Source of the DNA: Lactococcus formosensis
GTDB taxonomy: Bacteria > Bacillota > Bacilli > Lactobacillales > Streptococcaceae
Reading direction: 5' to 3'
Length of the DNA: 64,000 nt
Assembly: GCF_018403745.1 (NCBI RefSeq)
Contig: NZ_BOVP01000001.1
Location: 310,001-374,000, forward strand
In this document: positions 1 to 9,948 of the stretch, in pieces
Position numbering within the stretch: the stretch's first letter is position 1
Layout of the letters: each line of letters starts with the position of its first letter
Notes under the pieces: model-generated
Database searches by the model: none
Seen by the model: only the letters and a program-made list of their open reading frames with translations
What the model was told of the DNA's origin: nothing
Program-made: the position numbers and the translations under genes

Positions 1-1151
1 GATCCTCGGAGAATTCCCTCTTCTTCTGCCAACATTATTATAGGTTTGTGAAATTGCTCAAGCAAACGCCCTGCAACGATCCCTAGAACACCTTTATGCC
101 AATCCTTATGATAAAGAATTTGTACAGGTTCATCTGTCATCATTGTGAGGGCTTGATTGAAGATATTCTCGACAATTACTTTACGCTCGCTATTTTTTTC
201 ATCAATCATTTGCGCGATTTCAGAGACCACTTCTTCATCCCAGCCCGTTAATAGTTCAATTGCTGGATTTGGATCATCTAAGCGTCCTAGAGCATTCAAA
301 CGAGGTGCAATTTGAAATCCAACGGTCTCCTCGTTTACCTTTTCAAAATCAGTTCCTGAGAGACGCATGAGTTCCATCAGGCCTGCACGCTCAGTATTTG
401 CTAGCACTTTTAGCCCATGACTCACCAAGATGCGATTTTCATCTGTGAGACTAACCATATCCGCAATTGTCCCAATTGCTACCAAGTCAAGCATATCTGA
501 AGGAATGTAGTCCAAAAGTGCTGTTGCGACTTTAAAAGCCACTCCGACTCCAGCCAAGTACTTAAATGGATAGTCTGCTCCGGGGTGTTCAGGATGCACA
601 ATAGCAAAAGCTTCGGGTAGCTCTTCTGGCATACTATGATGATCAGTAACGATAACATCAACGTCTTGGCTTTGTGCGTAAGCTATAGCTTCATGACCAG
701 CCACCCCATTATCCACGGTAATAATCAAATCAATGTCTTCATTTTGAATGAAATATTTATAAACATCAGGATTTGGTCCATACCCATCGGTAAAGCGGTT
801 AGGAAGATAGACTTGTACCTCCGCTCCTAATTCATCCAGTGCCGATTTCATCACTGAACTTGCCGTCATGCCATCAGCATCATAGTCACCATATATTAAG
901 ATATTTTGCCCATTTTCAATTGCAGTCAAAATTCTTTGAACGGCTTTTTCCATATCATGCAGTAAAAACGGATCATGCAACTGCTGCAAATCAGGTTTTA
1001 AGAAGGTTTGCATTTTCTCTTCTGTCCTAATACCGCGTTGCCACAAAATTTGCGCTGCCAGTGTGTCTAATTTATATTTTTTACTTAACTTGAGAAATTC
1101 ATCTGGTAAGTCTGACTCAGTTAAATTCCATATATATTTTGATTTAATCAA
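1..1151 (-). CDS. recJ: Single-stranded-DNA exonuclease RecJ (3' end of gene cut by window)
   Basis: RecJ is a 5'-3' single-strand DNA exonuclease of the DHH phosphoesterase family used in recombinational and mismatch repair. About 383 N-terminal residues are visible; the C-terminus lies beyond base 1. The frame shows DHH motif I (YGDYDADG), motif II (TVDNG) and motif III (VTDHH), followed by HPEHPGADYPFKYLAGVGVA-like residues. I chose a TTG start at 1149-1151 because a GGAGG box lies four bases upstream and the product then begins LIKSKYIWNL, typical of RecJ; no ATG fits. It follows the SDR gene by about 30 bases, so rnz, SDR and recJ look like one operon. Confidence 0.93.
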   Translation of the reverse strand, partial: MIKSKYIWNLTESDLPDEFLKLSKKYKLDTLAAQILWQRGIRTEEKMQTFLKPDLQQLHDPFLLHDMEKAVQRILTAIENGQNILIYGDYDADGMTASSVMKSALDELGAEVQVYLPNRFTDGYGPNPDVYKYFIQNEDIDLIITVDNGVAGHEAIAYAQSQDVDVIVTDHHSMPEELPEAFAIVHPEHPGADYPFKYLAGVGVAFKVATALLDYIPSDMLDLVAIGTIADMVSLTDENRILVSHGLKVLANTERAGLMELMRLSGTDFEKVNEETVGFQIAPRLNALGRLDDPNPAIELLTGWDEEVVSEIAQMIDEKNSERKVIVENIFNQALTMMTDEPVQILYHKDWHKGVLGIVAGRLLEQFHKPIIMLAEEEGILRG

Positions 1152-1183
1152 GTTTCCTCCACTTCGACTGCCTGTTTGAAGAT

Positions 1184-1831
1184 TTATTTATAATTAAAAA
1201 ACTTATTTCCTATATTATCTACTAGAGCTGGAAAAAGAGCACGAACTTTCGCAACAAAAGCCAGCTGAAGGGGTAAGTTCATTTCTCTTTTATTTTTACC
1301 TAAAACCTGCTCGATTTTACCCGCAACGTAGTCTGCACTAACCGCATTTTTACCTACTTTTTCAAGATAGTCAGCATTGCCTTTATGAAATTTTGTAAGG
1401 ACCGGTCCTGTATTGACTGTTGTCACGATAAGACCCGGTATTTCTAAACGTAAAGCATCTGAAAAAGCAAGAACAGCAGCTTTGGAAGCTGCATACACTG
1501 TTGACTTAGCTGTAGGTAATTTTCCTGCGATAGATGCAATATTAATGACTTGCAGCTGCGGTTGTAAATCACGTGTGCGCTTAATCAAATCTAACGTATT
1601 CACCTTGAACATTTCGTCAATCTGTTCATCTGATAAGTGGGTCAACGCCGAAAACTCCCCAAATCCTGCATTGTTAATAAGAATATCCACCTTATCAGGA
1701 ATGACTGGCTGGGGAAGGGAACGACTGATCAAGATAAGATTATGCCCCTCTAAACGCTGAATAAGCGCCTGTGCAATATCGCCGCTAGCACCTGTAATTA
1801 CTATATTCTTTTTACTCAACTTTTTCTTCAT
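1184..1831 (-). CDS. Short-chain dehydrogenase/reductase (SDR family)
   Basis: This is a classical SDR oxidoreductase of 215 residues, using NAD(P)H on an unknown substrate. The N-terminal cofactor motif is TGASGDIA (a variant of TGxxxGxG), followed by NNAG and the catalytic YAASK (Tyr-x3-Lys). I chose the ATG at 1829-1831 (MKKKLSKKN), because the longer frame opens with a GTG inside the rnz coding region and its first 29 residues do not look like SDR. It overlaps the 3' end of rnz by 20 bases, suggesting translational coupling. It is slightly shorter than the usual 240-250 residues. The family call is firm; the substrate is not. Confidence 0.88.
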   Translation of the reverse strand: MKKKLSKKNIVITGASGDIAQALIQRLEGHNLILISRSLPQPVIPDKVDILINNAGFGEFSALTHLSDEQIDEMFKVNTLDLIKRTRDLQPQLQVINIASIAGKLPTAKSTVYAASKAAVLAFSDALRLEIPGLIVTTVNTGPVLTKFHKGNADYLEKVGKNAVSADYVAGKIEQVLGKNKREMNLPLQLAFVAKVRALFPALVDNIGNKFFNYK

Positions 1832-2744
1832 AAAAATCTTTCGCCACATATGAGTTAGGATGGACAGCTCGTGCTTCTTGTGCGAGCTGAGCCACGAGTG
1901 GGCCGACATATCGTGCACTGATATGTGTGAGCAACAAGCGTTTTACACCAGCTTCTTGTGCAACATCTGCTGCTTGTTTTGAGGTCGAATGTCCATGTCG
2001 ACGGGCCATTTTTGACTCTTTTGCTTCATAAGTTGCTTCATGAACTAAAAGATCTGCACCAACAGCTAAACGAACAGCACTTGGTGTCCGGCGTGTATCT
2101 CCAAGGATCGTTACCACTTTGCCAAGTTTATCTGCACCGATATAGTCTTCTGGATGAAATACCTTTCCCTCATACTCTACTGTTTCGCCACTCTTAATTT
2201 TTCCAAAGAGTGGGCCAAAAGGTAGACCATCTGCTTTCAAGGCCGCTGCATCGAGTTCTCCAGGACGCTCTTTTTCGACTACACGATAGCCCAAACAAAA
2301 AATTGTATGATCCAAGGTATCAGCATATACTTCAAAAGTGTCATCTTCAAAGATTTTCCCAGGCATTTCAACTTCATGAAAATGAATCTTATACCCAAGG
2401 CGCGACCCCGACATGCGTAAAGCTGTCATCACAAAGTCTTTCAGACCTTTTGGTCCATATAATTCCAAGTCCGTATGGTCCTCATCTTTACTTGAACCTT
2501 GGAATGAACGGCTTGATAGAAATCCTGGTAGACCAAAAATATGATCGCCATGCAAATGTGTAATAAAAATTTTGGTGATTTTTCTTGGCTTAATTGATGT
2601 TTCCAAAATTTGATGTTGAGTCGCTTCACCACAATCAAATAGCCATATTTCGTTACGTTCATCGAGTAACTTCAAAGCAATAGCTTGTGTTTTTCGCGTT
2701 CGTGACGGCTGACCTGCGCCCGTCCCTAAAAATTGAATATCCAT
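1812..2744 (-). CDS. rnz: Ribonuclease Z (tRNA 3' endonuclease)
   Basis: RNase Z is a cytoplasmic zinc metallo-beta-lactamase-fold endonuclease that trims tRNA precursors lacking an encoded CCA. The 310 residues match the usual length of the short bacterial form. Near residue 63 is the signature HLHGDH, and the exosite region and later His residues (VHEATY, RRHGHST, LLTHIS) are in the expected order. The ATG at 2744 has a GAGGAAG ribosome site. It is the first gene of the rnz-SDR-recJ operon. The tRNA-Arg close upstream also lacks an encoded CCA. Confidence 0.95.
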   Translation of the reverse strand: MDIQFLGTGAGQPSRTRKTQAIALKLLDERNEIWLFDCGEATQHQILETSIKPRKITKIFITHLHGDHIFGLPGFLSSRSFQGSSKDEDHTDLELYGPKGLKDFVMTALRMSGSRLGYKIHFHEVEMPGKIFEDDTFEVYADTLDHTIFCLGYRVVEKERPGELDAAALKADGLPFGPLFGKIKSGETVEYEGKVFHPEDYIGADKLGKVVTILGDTRRTPSAVRLAVGADLLVHEATYEAKESKMARRHGHSTSKQAADVAQEAGVKRLLLTHISARYVGPLVAQLAQEARAVHPNSYVAKDFYEEKVE

Positions 2745-2876
2745 ATCTTCCTCAATATTCTAATTACGTTCTTTTCTATCCATTGGTGGAGTCAAATAAA
2801 AAACATTTTCTACTTTGGTGCCCGTTTCCCATTTTTCTCACTTATTGATTAAGCAAGAAATGAGAATATCAAAATG

Positions 2877-2907
2877 TAAAAGACATTGTGCTTCTCACAA
2901 TGTCTTA
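2877..2907 (-). terminator. Rho-independent terminator after tRNA-Arg
   Basis: A perfect 11-bp inverted repeat (AAGACATTGTG / CACAATGTCTT) with a 5-base loop is followed on the minus strand by TTTTACATTTT. It lies about 20 bases past the tRNA 3' end, so it probably ends the tRNA transcript. Confidence 0.75.
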
Positions 2908-2929
2908 CAGCGCTCAAAATAAAAAATTA

Positions 2930-3001
2930 TCCGTCTGGAGGGAATCGAACCCCCATCGCAAGAACCGGAATCTTGCGTGATATCCATTACACTACAGACG
3001 G
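2930..3001 (-). tRNA. tRNA-Arg (anticodon CCG)
   Basis: The minus strand folds into a standard cloverleaf of 72 bases. The 7-bp acceptor stem is CCGTCTG/CAGACGG with discriminator A. The D arm is GTGT...ATCAC. The anticodon stem is CAAGA/TCTTG with loop TTCCGGT, giving anticodon CCG. The T arm has the canonical GGTTCGATTCC. No CCA is encoded. It stands alone between rnz and the HAD hydrolase gene. Confidence 0.96.
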
Positions 3002-3052
3002 CACTGATAACTCTATCATTTTACAGGAAAACAGAGGAAATTTCAAGTTTCT

Positions 3053-3742
3053 TTATTTCAAAAAGTCCTCAAGAAAGGATTGAATACTCTTATAGTTTTC
3101 ATCTGCAATTTTACTGTCGTTATATCCTATATAAGCAGTAGCTAAGCCAAGCTCTTGTGCAGGAAGGATATCGTGTTCAACCAAATCCCCGACCATGAGC
3201 GTTGCTTTACGTTCAAAGTTTTCCTTTTCCAAAATATTCCGAAAGGCTGCTTGATCAGGTTTAGCAAAGCCCGTTTCAGCTGAAATATAAACAGGAAAGA
3301 GGTTTTCAAAACCAAAACGCTTAATCTTTTCTCTTTGTTCCCAACTCTCACCATTACTTAAAATAGCTATATTGTAATTCTGGGAGAGCTCTTTTATTTT
3401 AGTCAGTAAATCGTGATCAACTTCTATTTCTTCAAGCAAGGCTGTCAAAAAGATATCAAAGAATAAACGCACAAAGTTTTCTTTATAGTGAATCGCATAG
3501 TAATCTAAAACCTGGCGCACACGCTCTTCGCGCAACTGCGCAATCGTCATTTTCCCTTCATGAACCAAGGGCCAGAGTTGCTCATCCAATTCACGGTATT
3601 TTGCCATAAAATCATCTATAGAAAATCCATCTTGGAAGTCAATCAAATCTAAAAAAACTTTACGATGCGCTATTTCCCAATATTTTTTAAAAGGAAAGAG
3701 TGTGTTATCCCAGTCAAAAATAATGTTTTTTATCTCTTCCAT
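3053..3742 (-). CDS. HAD family hydrolase
   Basis: This 229-residue cytoplasmic phosphatase belongs to the haloacid dehalogenase superfamily, subfamily I. Motif I is DWDNT near residues 10-14 (the first Asp being the nucleophile), motif II is SNG, the motif III lysine is in AKPD, and motif IV is GDLVEHD. A helical cap lies between motif I and II. The ATG at 3742 has a GGGAGGAAC-type ribosome site. It appears to be transcribed alone. The substrate cannot be read from sequence; relatives include nucleotide and sugar phosphatases. Confidence 0.85.
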   Translation of the reverse strand: MEEIKNIIFDWDNTLFPFKKYWEIAHRKVFLDLIDFQDGFSIDDFMAKYRELDEQLWPLVHEGKMTIAQLREERVRQVLDYYAIHYKENFVRLFFDIFLTALLEEIEVDHDLLTKIKELSQNYNIAILSNGESWEQREKIKRFGFENLFPVYISAETGFAKPDQAAFRNILEKENFERKATLMVGDLVEHDILPAQELGLATAYIGYNDSKIADENYKSIQSFLEDFLK

Positions 3743-3833
3743 GTTCCTCCCTTTCCACTTCCTTTAAAAGTTTATCATTTTGCCCCTTGTATATCAAATG
3801 AATTAGGGCGAGTCCCTAGTAAGTTTTAAACTT

Positions 3834-4754
3834 CTATTTCTCTGAAAGAACCGCTTTGATTCCTGCTTCAAAGCTTGTAATTTCAAATTCTGGAAAACGT
3901 TTTTTAAACTTGTCTGAATTAAATACATTATCCTCTGCATAACGTGGAAGAAGTTCTTGTAATTCTTTCGCTTTTTGACTGAAAAGGCTGGCTAATTTAA
4001 ATTGCCACATCTTAATTGTTGTATATCGAAGTTTTTGGCCTGTGATTTTTTCCGAAAGTGTAATGATTTCCTGATAAGTCAAACTTGGTGCGCATGGCAA
4101 ATGCCAAGTTTGACCATAAGCATCGACATCATTCCCTATAAGAGCCATTGCACGGCTAGCATCGGGGGTCCAAATCAATGTTCTCAAACGAGTAGCACTC
4201 AAGGGGATTTTTATTTTTTTATTCTCTTTAATAGCGTTGAAGACCATTGTATTTGTGATACTCTGCGTATGATTTGGACCATAAAACTCCGGCGCACGGC
4301 AGATCACAGCTTCGAGCGCTTGGTTTTCCATTTCCTTAATGACCATCTCTGCTAAGTGTGCACGTACTGCTGATTTTCTTCCCTGTGGTGCAAATTTAGT
4401 GTCTTCATATTGCACTTCTGAATTTTTAGGATACATGTAAGTATTATCAAAGAAAACCAGTTTGCTTTGGTGTAGTTTACAAGCTTCGATAACATTTTTC
4501 ATCATAAGAGGAAATTGCTCTTCCCAAAGTTCTGAATTCATAGGTAAACCTGCTGTAAAATAAACAATTTCACTACCAGCAATCGCTGCACTGGCTTCTT
4601 CAAACTTCAATAAATCTGCTGGAAATAAGTGATCTGTTGAGTTTACTTTACGAGGTTTTCTACTCACAAGTCTAATTTCTTTTGTATATTTTTTAAAAAG
4701 TTCCTTAGCCAGTTCTTGACCAATCTGTCCATTACTTCCTAGTATTGTTTGCAT
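3834..4754 (-). CDS. NAD(P)-binding epimerase/reductase (atypical SDR)
   Basis: This 306-residue protein has an N-terminal dinucleotide-binding motif (GSNGQIG, the GxxGxxG pattern) and the general layout of NmrA/extended SDR proteins such as NAD-dependent epimerases. A tyrosine (YMYPK) sits about where the catalytic Tyr-x3-Lys is expected. Its start overlaps the stop of the DJ-1-like gene (TAATG), and with the ArsR gene it forms a three-gene operon. In that setting a role in a stress or quinone/aldehyde response is plausible, but this is inference. The substrate is unknown. Confidence 0.8.
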   Translation of the reverse strand: MQTILGSNGQIGQELAKELFKKYTKEIRLVSRKPRKVNSTDHLFPADLLKFEEASAAIAGSEIVYFTAGLPMNSELWEEQFPLMMKNVIEACKLHQSKLVFFDNTYMYPKNSEVQYEDTKFAPQGRKSAVRAHLAEMVIKEMENQALEAVICRAPEFYGPNHTQSITNTMVFNAIKENKKIKIPLSATRLRTLIWTPDASRAMALIGNDVDAYGQTWHLPCAPSLTYQEIITLSEKITGQKLRYTTIKMWQFKLASLFSQKAKELQELLPRYAEDNVFNSDKFKKRFPEFEITSFEAGIKAVLSEK

Positions 4755-5431
4755 TATTTAATCTCCTTTATAAGCATTTTAGCAACTGACCGTACAGAAA
4801 ACGGATTTTGTCCCGTTATAAGTTGCCCATCTTGGACGGCAAAATCTTTATAGAACCTTTTTTTACACCAGATTGCACCATGGCTTTTAGCAAGTTCTTC
4901 ATTGAGGAAGGGAACAACGCTCTTCTTGCCTGCAATGATTTCTTCAGCTGTTGTAAATCCCGTTATTTTTTTCCCTGAGATAATATAATGACCTTCTTGA
5001 TCCTTGAGATGAAGTAAACCGGCAATACCATGACATACGGAAGTGAGGTATCCATCATGTGTATAGATATCTTGCGCGATTTTTTGTATTTCTGGATTAT
5101 CTGGAAAATCCCACATCACACCATGACCACCTGTAAAATATATGGCACTATAGTCTTGTGGAGCTATCTGTTCAGGGTTCAAGGTGTTTTTTAATGCTCT
5201 TTCGACAAAGTCATAATCATCATAAGTGTTCCAGATGGCTTCATCCATATACTTCATGCTTCGTGGATCAAGCGGAACATAACCTCCATTTGGACTCACA
5301 AAATCATAAGCAATACCTTCTTTTTGTAGTTCATCAACAAACTCTGCGCTCTCTCCCAGCCAAAGCCCTGTCGCTTCATTGGTATTTTTATAACGATTAA
5401 CATTTGTTTCGACAATCAAAACTTTCTTCAT
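4754..5431 (-). CDS. DJ-1/PfpI family protein (type 1 glutamine amidotransferase-like)
   Basis: The 225 residues match the DJ-1/PfpI superfamily, close to Hsp31/YhbO-like proteins that act as deglycases, glyoxalases or chaperones. The nucleophile elbow is SVCHGIAG (Cys near residue 129), with an upstream Glu and the conserved YFTGGHGVMWDFPD segment. The start overlaps the ArsR stop by four bases (ATGA) and the stop overlaps the next gene, so the three genes are translationally coupled. ArsR linkage suggests induction by an electrophile, metal or redox signal. Confidence 0.86.
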   Translation of the reverse strand: MKKVLIVETNVNRYKNTNEATGLWLGESAEFVDELQKEGIAYDFVSPNGGYVPLDPRSMKYMDEAIWNTYDDYDFVERALKNTLNPEQIAPQDYSAIYFTGGHGVMWDFPDNPEIQKIAQDIYTHDGYLTSVCHGIAGLLHLKDQEGHYIISGKKITGFTTAEEIIAGKKSVVPFLNEELAKSHGAIWCKKRFYKDFAVQDGQLITGQNPFSVRSVAKMLIKEIK

Positions 5432-5760
5432 TTTTCTTGCTTTCCTTTCATTATCCTTGTCACTTCATCTAGAAAGTGTTGCAATTTTATAATTTCTGCT
5501 GTGTCGTGTTCAAGATAATAAAAATTTTTTGTTCCTTCTGACCGATAGTTTACTATTTTTGCTTGACGTAGAATCTTTAAGTGATGAGAAATCGCTGGGC
5601 GAGATAAACCTGTTGCCTCGATTAAATCGCCTACTTGTATCCCTTTACAATCACTCTCTTCGAGCAATTTAATAATGATTGCTTGTCGTTTTTCATCACC
5701 CAAGGCAATTAAAAAGTCACCGACTTCACTCAATTCATGTTTTAAATGTTCAAATTTCAT
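5428..5760 (-). CDS. ArsR/SmtB family winged-helix transcriptional regulator
   Basis: This 110-residue regulator has the ArsR-type winged helix: DEKRQAIIIKLLEESD, then the recognition helix region GLSRPAISHHLKILRQA, then a beta wing with NYRSEGTKNFYYL. The ELCVC-type metal box on helix 3 is absent, but one cysteine (SDCKG) remains, so sensing of thiols or a ligand is more likely than classic As(III) binding. It heads the operon with the DJ-1-like and epimerase genes and probably autoregulates it. Confidence 0.87.
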   Translation of the reverse strand: MKFEHLKHELSEVGDFLIALGDEKRQAIIIKLLEESDCKGIQVGDLIEATGLSRPAISHHLKILRQAKIVNYRSEGTKNFYYLEHDTAEIIKLQHFLDEVTRIMKGKQEK

Positions 5761-5865
5761 TTTTATCTATTCTTTCGTTTATATTTTTAAACTATTAAAC
5801 CATTCCCTCTCTTAGAAGTCAAAAAATTTGATTTATAAAATGCTCATCCGTTATTTAAAGAAAAT

Positions 5866-5900
5866 AAAAAAACTCACAGCACCATGTGCTCTGAGTTTTC
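5866..5900 (-). terminator. Rho-independent terminator of tig
   Basis: On the minus strand AAAACTCA...TGAGTTTT flanks an inner GAGCAC/GTGCT stem and runs into TTTTTTTATTTT. It lies 18 bases past the tig stop. Confidence 0.85.
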
Positions 5901-5917
5901 ATTTTTGTATAAAACGA

Positions 5918-7201
5918 TTATTTAACTTTAACTGAATCTGTGATTGTTTCAACAGCTTTCTTCATTGCGATATCGTGTTGGAGCATATCAACTGGAAGAA
6001 GTTTTTCAACTTGTTCAACAGGCATGTTGTATTGTGCAGCCAAGTCAGCAATTTCAGCTTTAACTTCTTCATCTGTAGTTTCAAAGTTTTCAGCTGCTGC
6101 AATAGCTTCGATTACAAGGTTTGTACGTACACGTTTAGCTGCATCTGCTTGGTATTGTTCGTGCAATTGTTCTTCAGTTGTACCTGTGATTTGGAAGTAC
6201 ATTTCTGGTGAGATACCTTGTTGTTGCATTCCTCCAAGGAATTCGTTCATTGCGCGGTGAACTTCTTCGTGAATCATTTCTTCAGGAATTTCTTTGATTT
6301 CAGCATTTGCTACAGCTGTTTCGATAGCTGCAGTTTCAACAGCATCGTTGTAAGCTTCTGCTTTAGCATCTTCAAGTTCTTTACGGAATTTAGCTTTGAG
6401 TTCATCCAATGTTTCAACTTCTTCGTCGATATCTTTTGCTAATTCATCGTCAAGTTCTGGAACTTCTTTTGCTTTAACTTCATTAACTTTAGTTGCAAAT
6501 ACTGCTTCTTTTCCTGCAAGATCTGTAGCTTGGTAGTCTTCTGGGAAAGTCACTTTCACATCGATTTCTTCACCAGCTGAAGTGCCAACAAGTTGTTCTT
6601 CAAAGCCAGGAATAAATTGACCTGAACCAAGTTCTAAACTGTGGTTCGCACCTTTTCCGCCTTCAAATTCAACGCCATCGATAGAACCAACGAAGTCGAT
6701 AACTACTGTATCTCCGTTTTCAGCTTTACCTTCTTTAACAGTTAATTCAGCAAGATTGTTTTGTTCTTGTGACAAACGGGCTTCAACTTCATCATCAGCA
6801 ACATCTTTAGTTGCTTCTACTGAAACTTCCAAGTTTTTGTAGTCACCAAGTTCTACTTCAGGTTTAACAGTTACTTCAGCTGTCAACTCCCAGTCAGAAC
6901 CTTTTTCCATTTTAGTGACATCAATTTTTGGTTGAGCAACAGGTTCGATACCTGCTTCTTTTACAGCTGCATCATAAGCAGTTGGCAATACAGCATTCAA
7001 AGCTTCTTCATAAAGAGCTTCTTCACCATACATACGGTTAAACATTTGACGGCTGATTTTACCTTTACGGAAACCAGGCACTGAGATATTACCTTTTACT
7101 TTATTGAAAGCTTTGTCAAGACCGTTTTTGATTGTTTCTTGGTCGATTGAAAATGAGAGTGTACCAGTGTTAACACCAGTTTTTTCAAAACTTGCAGTCA
7201 T
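5918..7201 (-). CDS. tig: Trigger factor, ribosome-associated chaperone and prolyl isomerase
   Basis: Trigger factor binds ribosomal protein L23 at the exit tunnel and folds nascent chains. The 427 residues have all three domains. The N-terminal ribosome-binding domain carries the signature [11 protein letters not shown] (around residue 42-52). The FKBP-type PPIase domain (about 150-240) includes [14 protein letters not shown] and the SGQFIPGFE segment. The C-terminal alpha-helical arm domain is rich in Glu and Ala. Codon use is strongly biased, as in highly expressed genes. It is monocistronic with its own terminator. Confidence 0.97.
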   Translation of the reverse strand: MTASFEKTGVNTGTLSFSIDQETIKNGLDKAFNKVKGNISVPGFRKGKISRQMFNRMYGEEALYEEALNAVLPTAYDAAVKEAGIEPVAQPKIDVTKMEKGSDWELTAEVTVKPEVELGDYKNLEVSVEATKDVADDEVEARLSQEQNNLAELTVKEGKAENGDTVVIDFVGSIDGVEFEGGKGANHSLELGSGQFIPGFEEQLVGTSAGEEIDVKVTFPEDYQATDLAGKEAVFATKVNEVKAKEVPELDDELAKDIDEEVETLDELKAKFRKELEDAKAEAYNDAVETAAIETAVANAEIKEIPEEMIHEEVHRAMNEFLGGMQQQGISPEMYFQITGTTEEQLHEQYQADAAKRVRTNLVIEAIAAAENFETTDEEVKAEIADLAAQYNMPVEQVEKLLPVDMLQHDIAMKKAVETITDSVKVK

Positions 7202-7328
7202 TAATTATTTCTCCTTATTTATGAGCCTTGAGCTCAGAAATTTCATACCTTTCTAGAATAGCATAAAAACTGAGTGAATTCAACTTTTTGAACGATTATT
7301 TTTCTCTCTTTCCTTTGAATTTAAATGA

Positions 7329-7357
7329 TAAAAAAAGCTTGCAAAAGCAAACTTTTT
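7329..7357 (-). terminator. Rho-independent terminator of murA-epuA
   Basis: On the minus strand AAAAAGTTTGC-TTTT-GCAAGCTTTTTTT forms a stem with a T run directly after the epuA stop. Confidence 0.85.
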
Positions 7358-7541
7358 ATGGATTTAAACGTTGCATGACTTCTTGCCATAGATCGCCACT
7401 AAAAACACGGGACGCTTGTCCGCCGCCTAGTACACCATAGCCTAACATCAAGCCCGCTGCACCTGCTATAAGGACAAGTACAAGAACTAAAAAGACTAAT
7501 GAAAGGCGAACGCCTAATACTTTAATCGTTTTTTTAATCAT
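7356..7541 (-). CDS. epuA: EpuA-like small membrane protein (annotated as DNA-directed RNA polymerase subunit beta)
   Basis: This 61-residue protein has a basic N-terminus ([12 protein letters not shown]), one membrane segment ([19 protein letters not shown]) and a short C-tail ending [15 protein letters not shown], the pattern of the EpuA family found after murA in streptococci and lactococci. I chose the ATG at 7539-7541 rather than an upstream TTG, because it overlaps the murA stop by eight bases. The usual 'RNA polymerase subunit beta' label is a family name and does not describe a proven polymerase subunit. Confidence 0.8.
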   Translation of the reverse strand: MIKKTIKVLGVRLSLVFLVLVLVLIAGAAGLMLGYGVLGGGQASRVFSGDLWQEVMQRLNP

Positions 7542-8817
7542 CAATTTCCTCAAGTTCTGGAACACGTTCAATATCTGCTCCAAGTGATTTTAATTTTTCA
7601 TGGAATCGGTAATAACCACGATCAAGGTGACTTAATTTACGTACTGTAGTTTGACCTTGCGCAACCATACCAAGCAAAATTAATGCTGCACTTGCACGTA
7701 AATCTGTTGATTTAACTTGTGCACCTTGTAATTTTCGTGTGCCTTGGATGATGGCTGTGTTACGTGTAATATCGACAGTTAAGCCCATACGACGCATTTC
7801 TTCTAAATGTTGGAAACGATTTTCAAAAACCGTTTCAATCATTGTTGATTCACCCTTAGCGATAGCTTGAGCCGCAGTCATTTGCGATTGCATGTCTGTT
7901 GGGAAACCAGGATGTGGTAGAGTTTTAACATTTGTAGCTTTCAAAACTTCAGGTCCAAGAACACGAAGTCCTTCATCTTCTTGGACAAACTCCACACCCA
8001 TCTCAATCAATTTAGAAATTAAGGGACGGTTGTGCTCACGAACCGCATCTTTGATTAACACATCGCCTTGTGTCATCGCAGCTGCTACCATGAAGGTTCC
8101 AGCTTCAATACGGTCTTGTACAACCGCATGGTTCGCACCATGCATTTTTTCAACACCCTTGATAATAATTGTATCTGTGCCAGCACCTTTGACATTTGCA
8201 CCCATTTTATTAAGCCAATTTGCAAGATCGACAATTTCAGGCTCGCGTGCTGCATTTTCTAAAGTTGTTGTTCCTTCTGCTAGAGTTGCAGCCATCATCA
8301 AGTTTTGTGTGGCACCTACTGATGGGAAGTCCAAATAGATATGTGCACCACGTAGCTTTTCAGCCTTAGCTTCAATGTAACCCGCTTCTTGAGTAATTTC
8401 CGCCCCCATCAATTCAAAGCCACGCAAGTGGAGATCGATAGGACGCGAACCAATTGAGCAACCGCCGGGCATTGAGACACGAGCATGCCCGTTTCGAGCT
8501 AAAATTGGACCCATTACAACGATAGAGGCACGCATTTTACTCACGAACTCGTAAGGCGCTTTTGTTTTTATTTTAGCAGCTGCTTGTGCATGAACGGTCT
8601 TACTTTCTTCTGAAAACTCTAAATCCACTCCAAGATGATCCACTAAATTATTCATCATGTAGACGTCGCTCAAGATAGGAACATTACGAAGAATAATTTC
8701 TCCCTCGCTTGGCAAAAGTGTCGCTGCAAGTAAAGGCAGAACAGCATTTTTTGCTCCTTCAATTTCTACAGTTCCTTTAAGGCGGGTATTTCCACCCTTG
8801 ACAATTATTTTATCCAT
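7534..8817 (-). CDS. murA: UDP-N-acetylglucosamine 1-carboxyvinyltransferase
   Basis: MurA transfers enolpyruvate from PEP to UDP-GlcNAc, the first committed step of peptidoglycan synthesis, in the cytoplasm. The 427 residues match the family length. The active-site cysteine is in [14 protein letters not shown] near residue 117, the residue targeted by fosfomycin. The N-terminus ([27 protein letters not shown]) contains the conserved Lys and Asn. Low-GC Gram-positives often carry two MurA paralogues; which one this is cannot be decided here. It is followed by epuA in overlap. Confidence 0.96.
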   Translation of the reverse strand: MDKIIVKGGNTRLKGTVEIEGAKNAVLPLLAATLLPSEGEIILRNVPILSDVYMMNNLVDHLGVDLEFSEESKTVHAQAAAKIKTKAPYEFVSKMRASIVVMGPILARNGHARVSMPGGCSIGSRPIDLHLRGFELMGAEITQEAGYIEAKAEKLRGAHIYLDFPSVGATQNLMMAATLAEGTTTLENAAREPEIVDLANWLNKMGANVKGAGTDTIIIKGVEKMHGANHAVVQDRIEAGTFMVAAAMTQGDVLIKDAVREHNRPLISKLIEMGVEFVQEDEGLRVLGPEVLKATNVKTLPHPGFPTDMQSQMTAAQAIAKGESTMIETVFENRFQHLEEMRRMGLTVDITRNTAIIQGTRKLQGAQVKSTDLRASAALILLGMVAQGQTTVRKLSHLDRGYYRFHEKLKSLGADIERVPELEEIDD

Positions 8818-8889
8818 TTATACATTCCTATAATTTCTTTATTCTGAAAGACACCCTAAATTATAGCACAATGAATCTTTTCGTCAACT

Positions 8890-9678
8890 TTACAGGATTA
8901 TGTCTGTCCCTTGTATTAATTGTTCAACTAAATGTGCAGGTAGGCTATAAACGTACTGGCGGTCTGTAAGATTGGGTTTTTCCCCTTCAAAGGTTTTAGT
9001 CACAAAACCGAGTTTTTCGGTCAGAATACCTCCCGCGGCATAATCCCAAGGTTGCAAACGGCTAAAATAAGCAACTGTTTTTCCCTCAAGAAGGTCTGCA
9101 TAAGCTATCCCAGCACTGCCTAACATCCTTACTCCTAAAGTATTCAAACTAAAGTTTGTTAGGTTATATAAATTTTTACGATAAATCATTGAATTGATTG
9201 AAAGCAGACTTTTTTCAAAAACTTGAGGTTTGTAAGAAAGTAACCGATCATTACAAAAAACTTCTTGCGCATTATTCCAATAAAGTTTGTCCGCCATTAC
9301 ATCAAGGATTAATCCAAATTGTGGCTGCCCTTTTTCATAATAAGCCAGCATCACAGCAAAGTTGTCTTGCTGTACAACAAAATTTATCGTGCCATCAATC
9401 GGATCCAAGACCCAAAAATTTGCTTGACTGCGATCAAAATCCGCAGTATTTCGTCCTGCTTCTTCTGCTAAAATTTTATCCTCAGGATAAGACCTACTAA
9501 TTTCTTCAATGATGATTTCTTGAACCTGATGATCAAAATTTGTCACCAAATCACTAAAATTACTTTTTTGCGAAACTTCCAAAGTTTGATGAATATTATC
9601 ACGAAGAAAAGCACCAGCTTCTCTCACCCAAGTTTTTGCTTGTTTAAGCTTTTTCAGAGCGAACAAATTGTCTTTCAC
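8890..9678 (-). CDS. Inositol monophosphatase family protein
   Basis: This 262-residue protein belongs to the Mg-dependent, lithium-sensitive phosphatase family (IMPase/SuhB/CysQ). The metal ligands are in AEEAGR, in DPIDGTINF and in the C-terminal PWDYAAGG. I chose a GTG start at 9676-9678 ([11 protein letters not shown]) because an AAGGAGG box lies nine bases upstream; the longer frame begins with TTG inside the UPF0223 gene. It overlaps the end of that gene by 35 bases, so the pair is coupled. The substrate could be inositol phosphate, PAP or another phosphomonoester. Confidence 0.9.
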   Translation of the reverse strand: MKDNLFALKKLKQAKTWVREAGAFLRDNIHQTLEVSQKSNFSDLVTNFDHQVQEIIIEEISRSYPEDKILAEEAGRNTADFDRSQANFWVLDPIDGTINFVVQQDNFAVMLAYYEKGQPQFGLILDVMADKLYWNNAQEVFCNDRLLSYKPQVFEKSLLSINSMIYRKNLYNLTNFSLNTLGVRMLGSAGIAYADLLEGKTVAYFSRLQPWDYAAGGILTEKLGFVTKTFEGEKPNLTDRQYVYSLPAHLVEQLIQGTDIIL

Positions 9679-9925
9679 TCGCTTGTACCTCCTTGACGGC
9701 ACGATAAAGCGAATAACCACTGTTTTCTTCGAATTCTCGTCCCAGCTGTTTTTCTTGCATCTTAGAAGGAACAATCTTCTTGAATGCCTTATAAGCTTCC
9801 AAAAACTCTTCCTTGTTCACTTTACTCTCATAAAAATTTTCGACTTGATTGAAAAAAGAGAGCACTGCAGTCATTTCAGCAGTACTCCAACTTAAATCAA
9901 GTGGATATTGATAATTAGCTTTCAT
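9644..9925 (-). CDS. UPF0223 family protein (YktA-like)
   Basis: This 93-residue acidic protein of unknown function matches the UPF0223 family: [18 protein letters not shown] at the N-terminus, then an alpha-helical body with [25 protein letters not shown] and [17 protein letters not shown]. The ATG at 9925 is preferred over an upstream GTG because GGGGGAG then lies eight bases before it. It sits between spx and the phosphatase gene, an arrangement familiar in Lactobacillales. Confidence 0.85.
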   Translation of the reverse strand: MKANYQYPLDLSWSTAEMTAVLSFFNQVENFYESKVNKEEFLEAYKAFKKIVPSKMQEKQLGREFEENSGYSLYRAVKEVQASERQFVRSEKA

Positions 9926-9948
9926 TATTTCCACTCCCCCATATGCAG

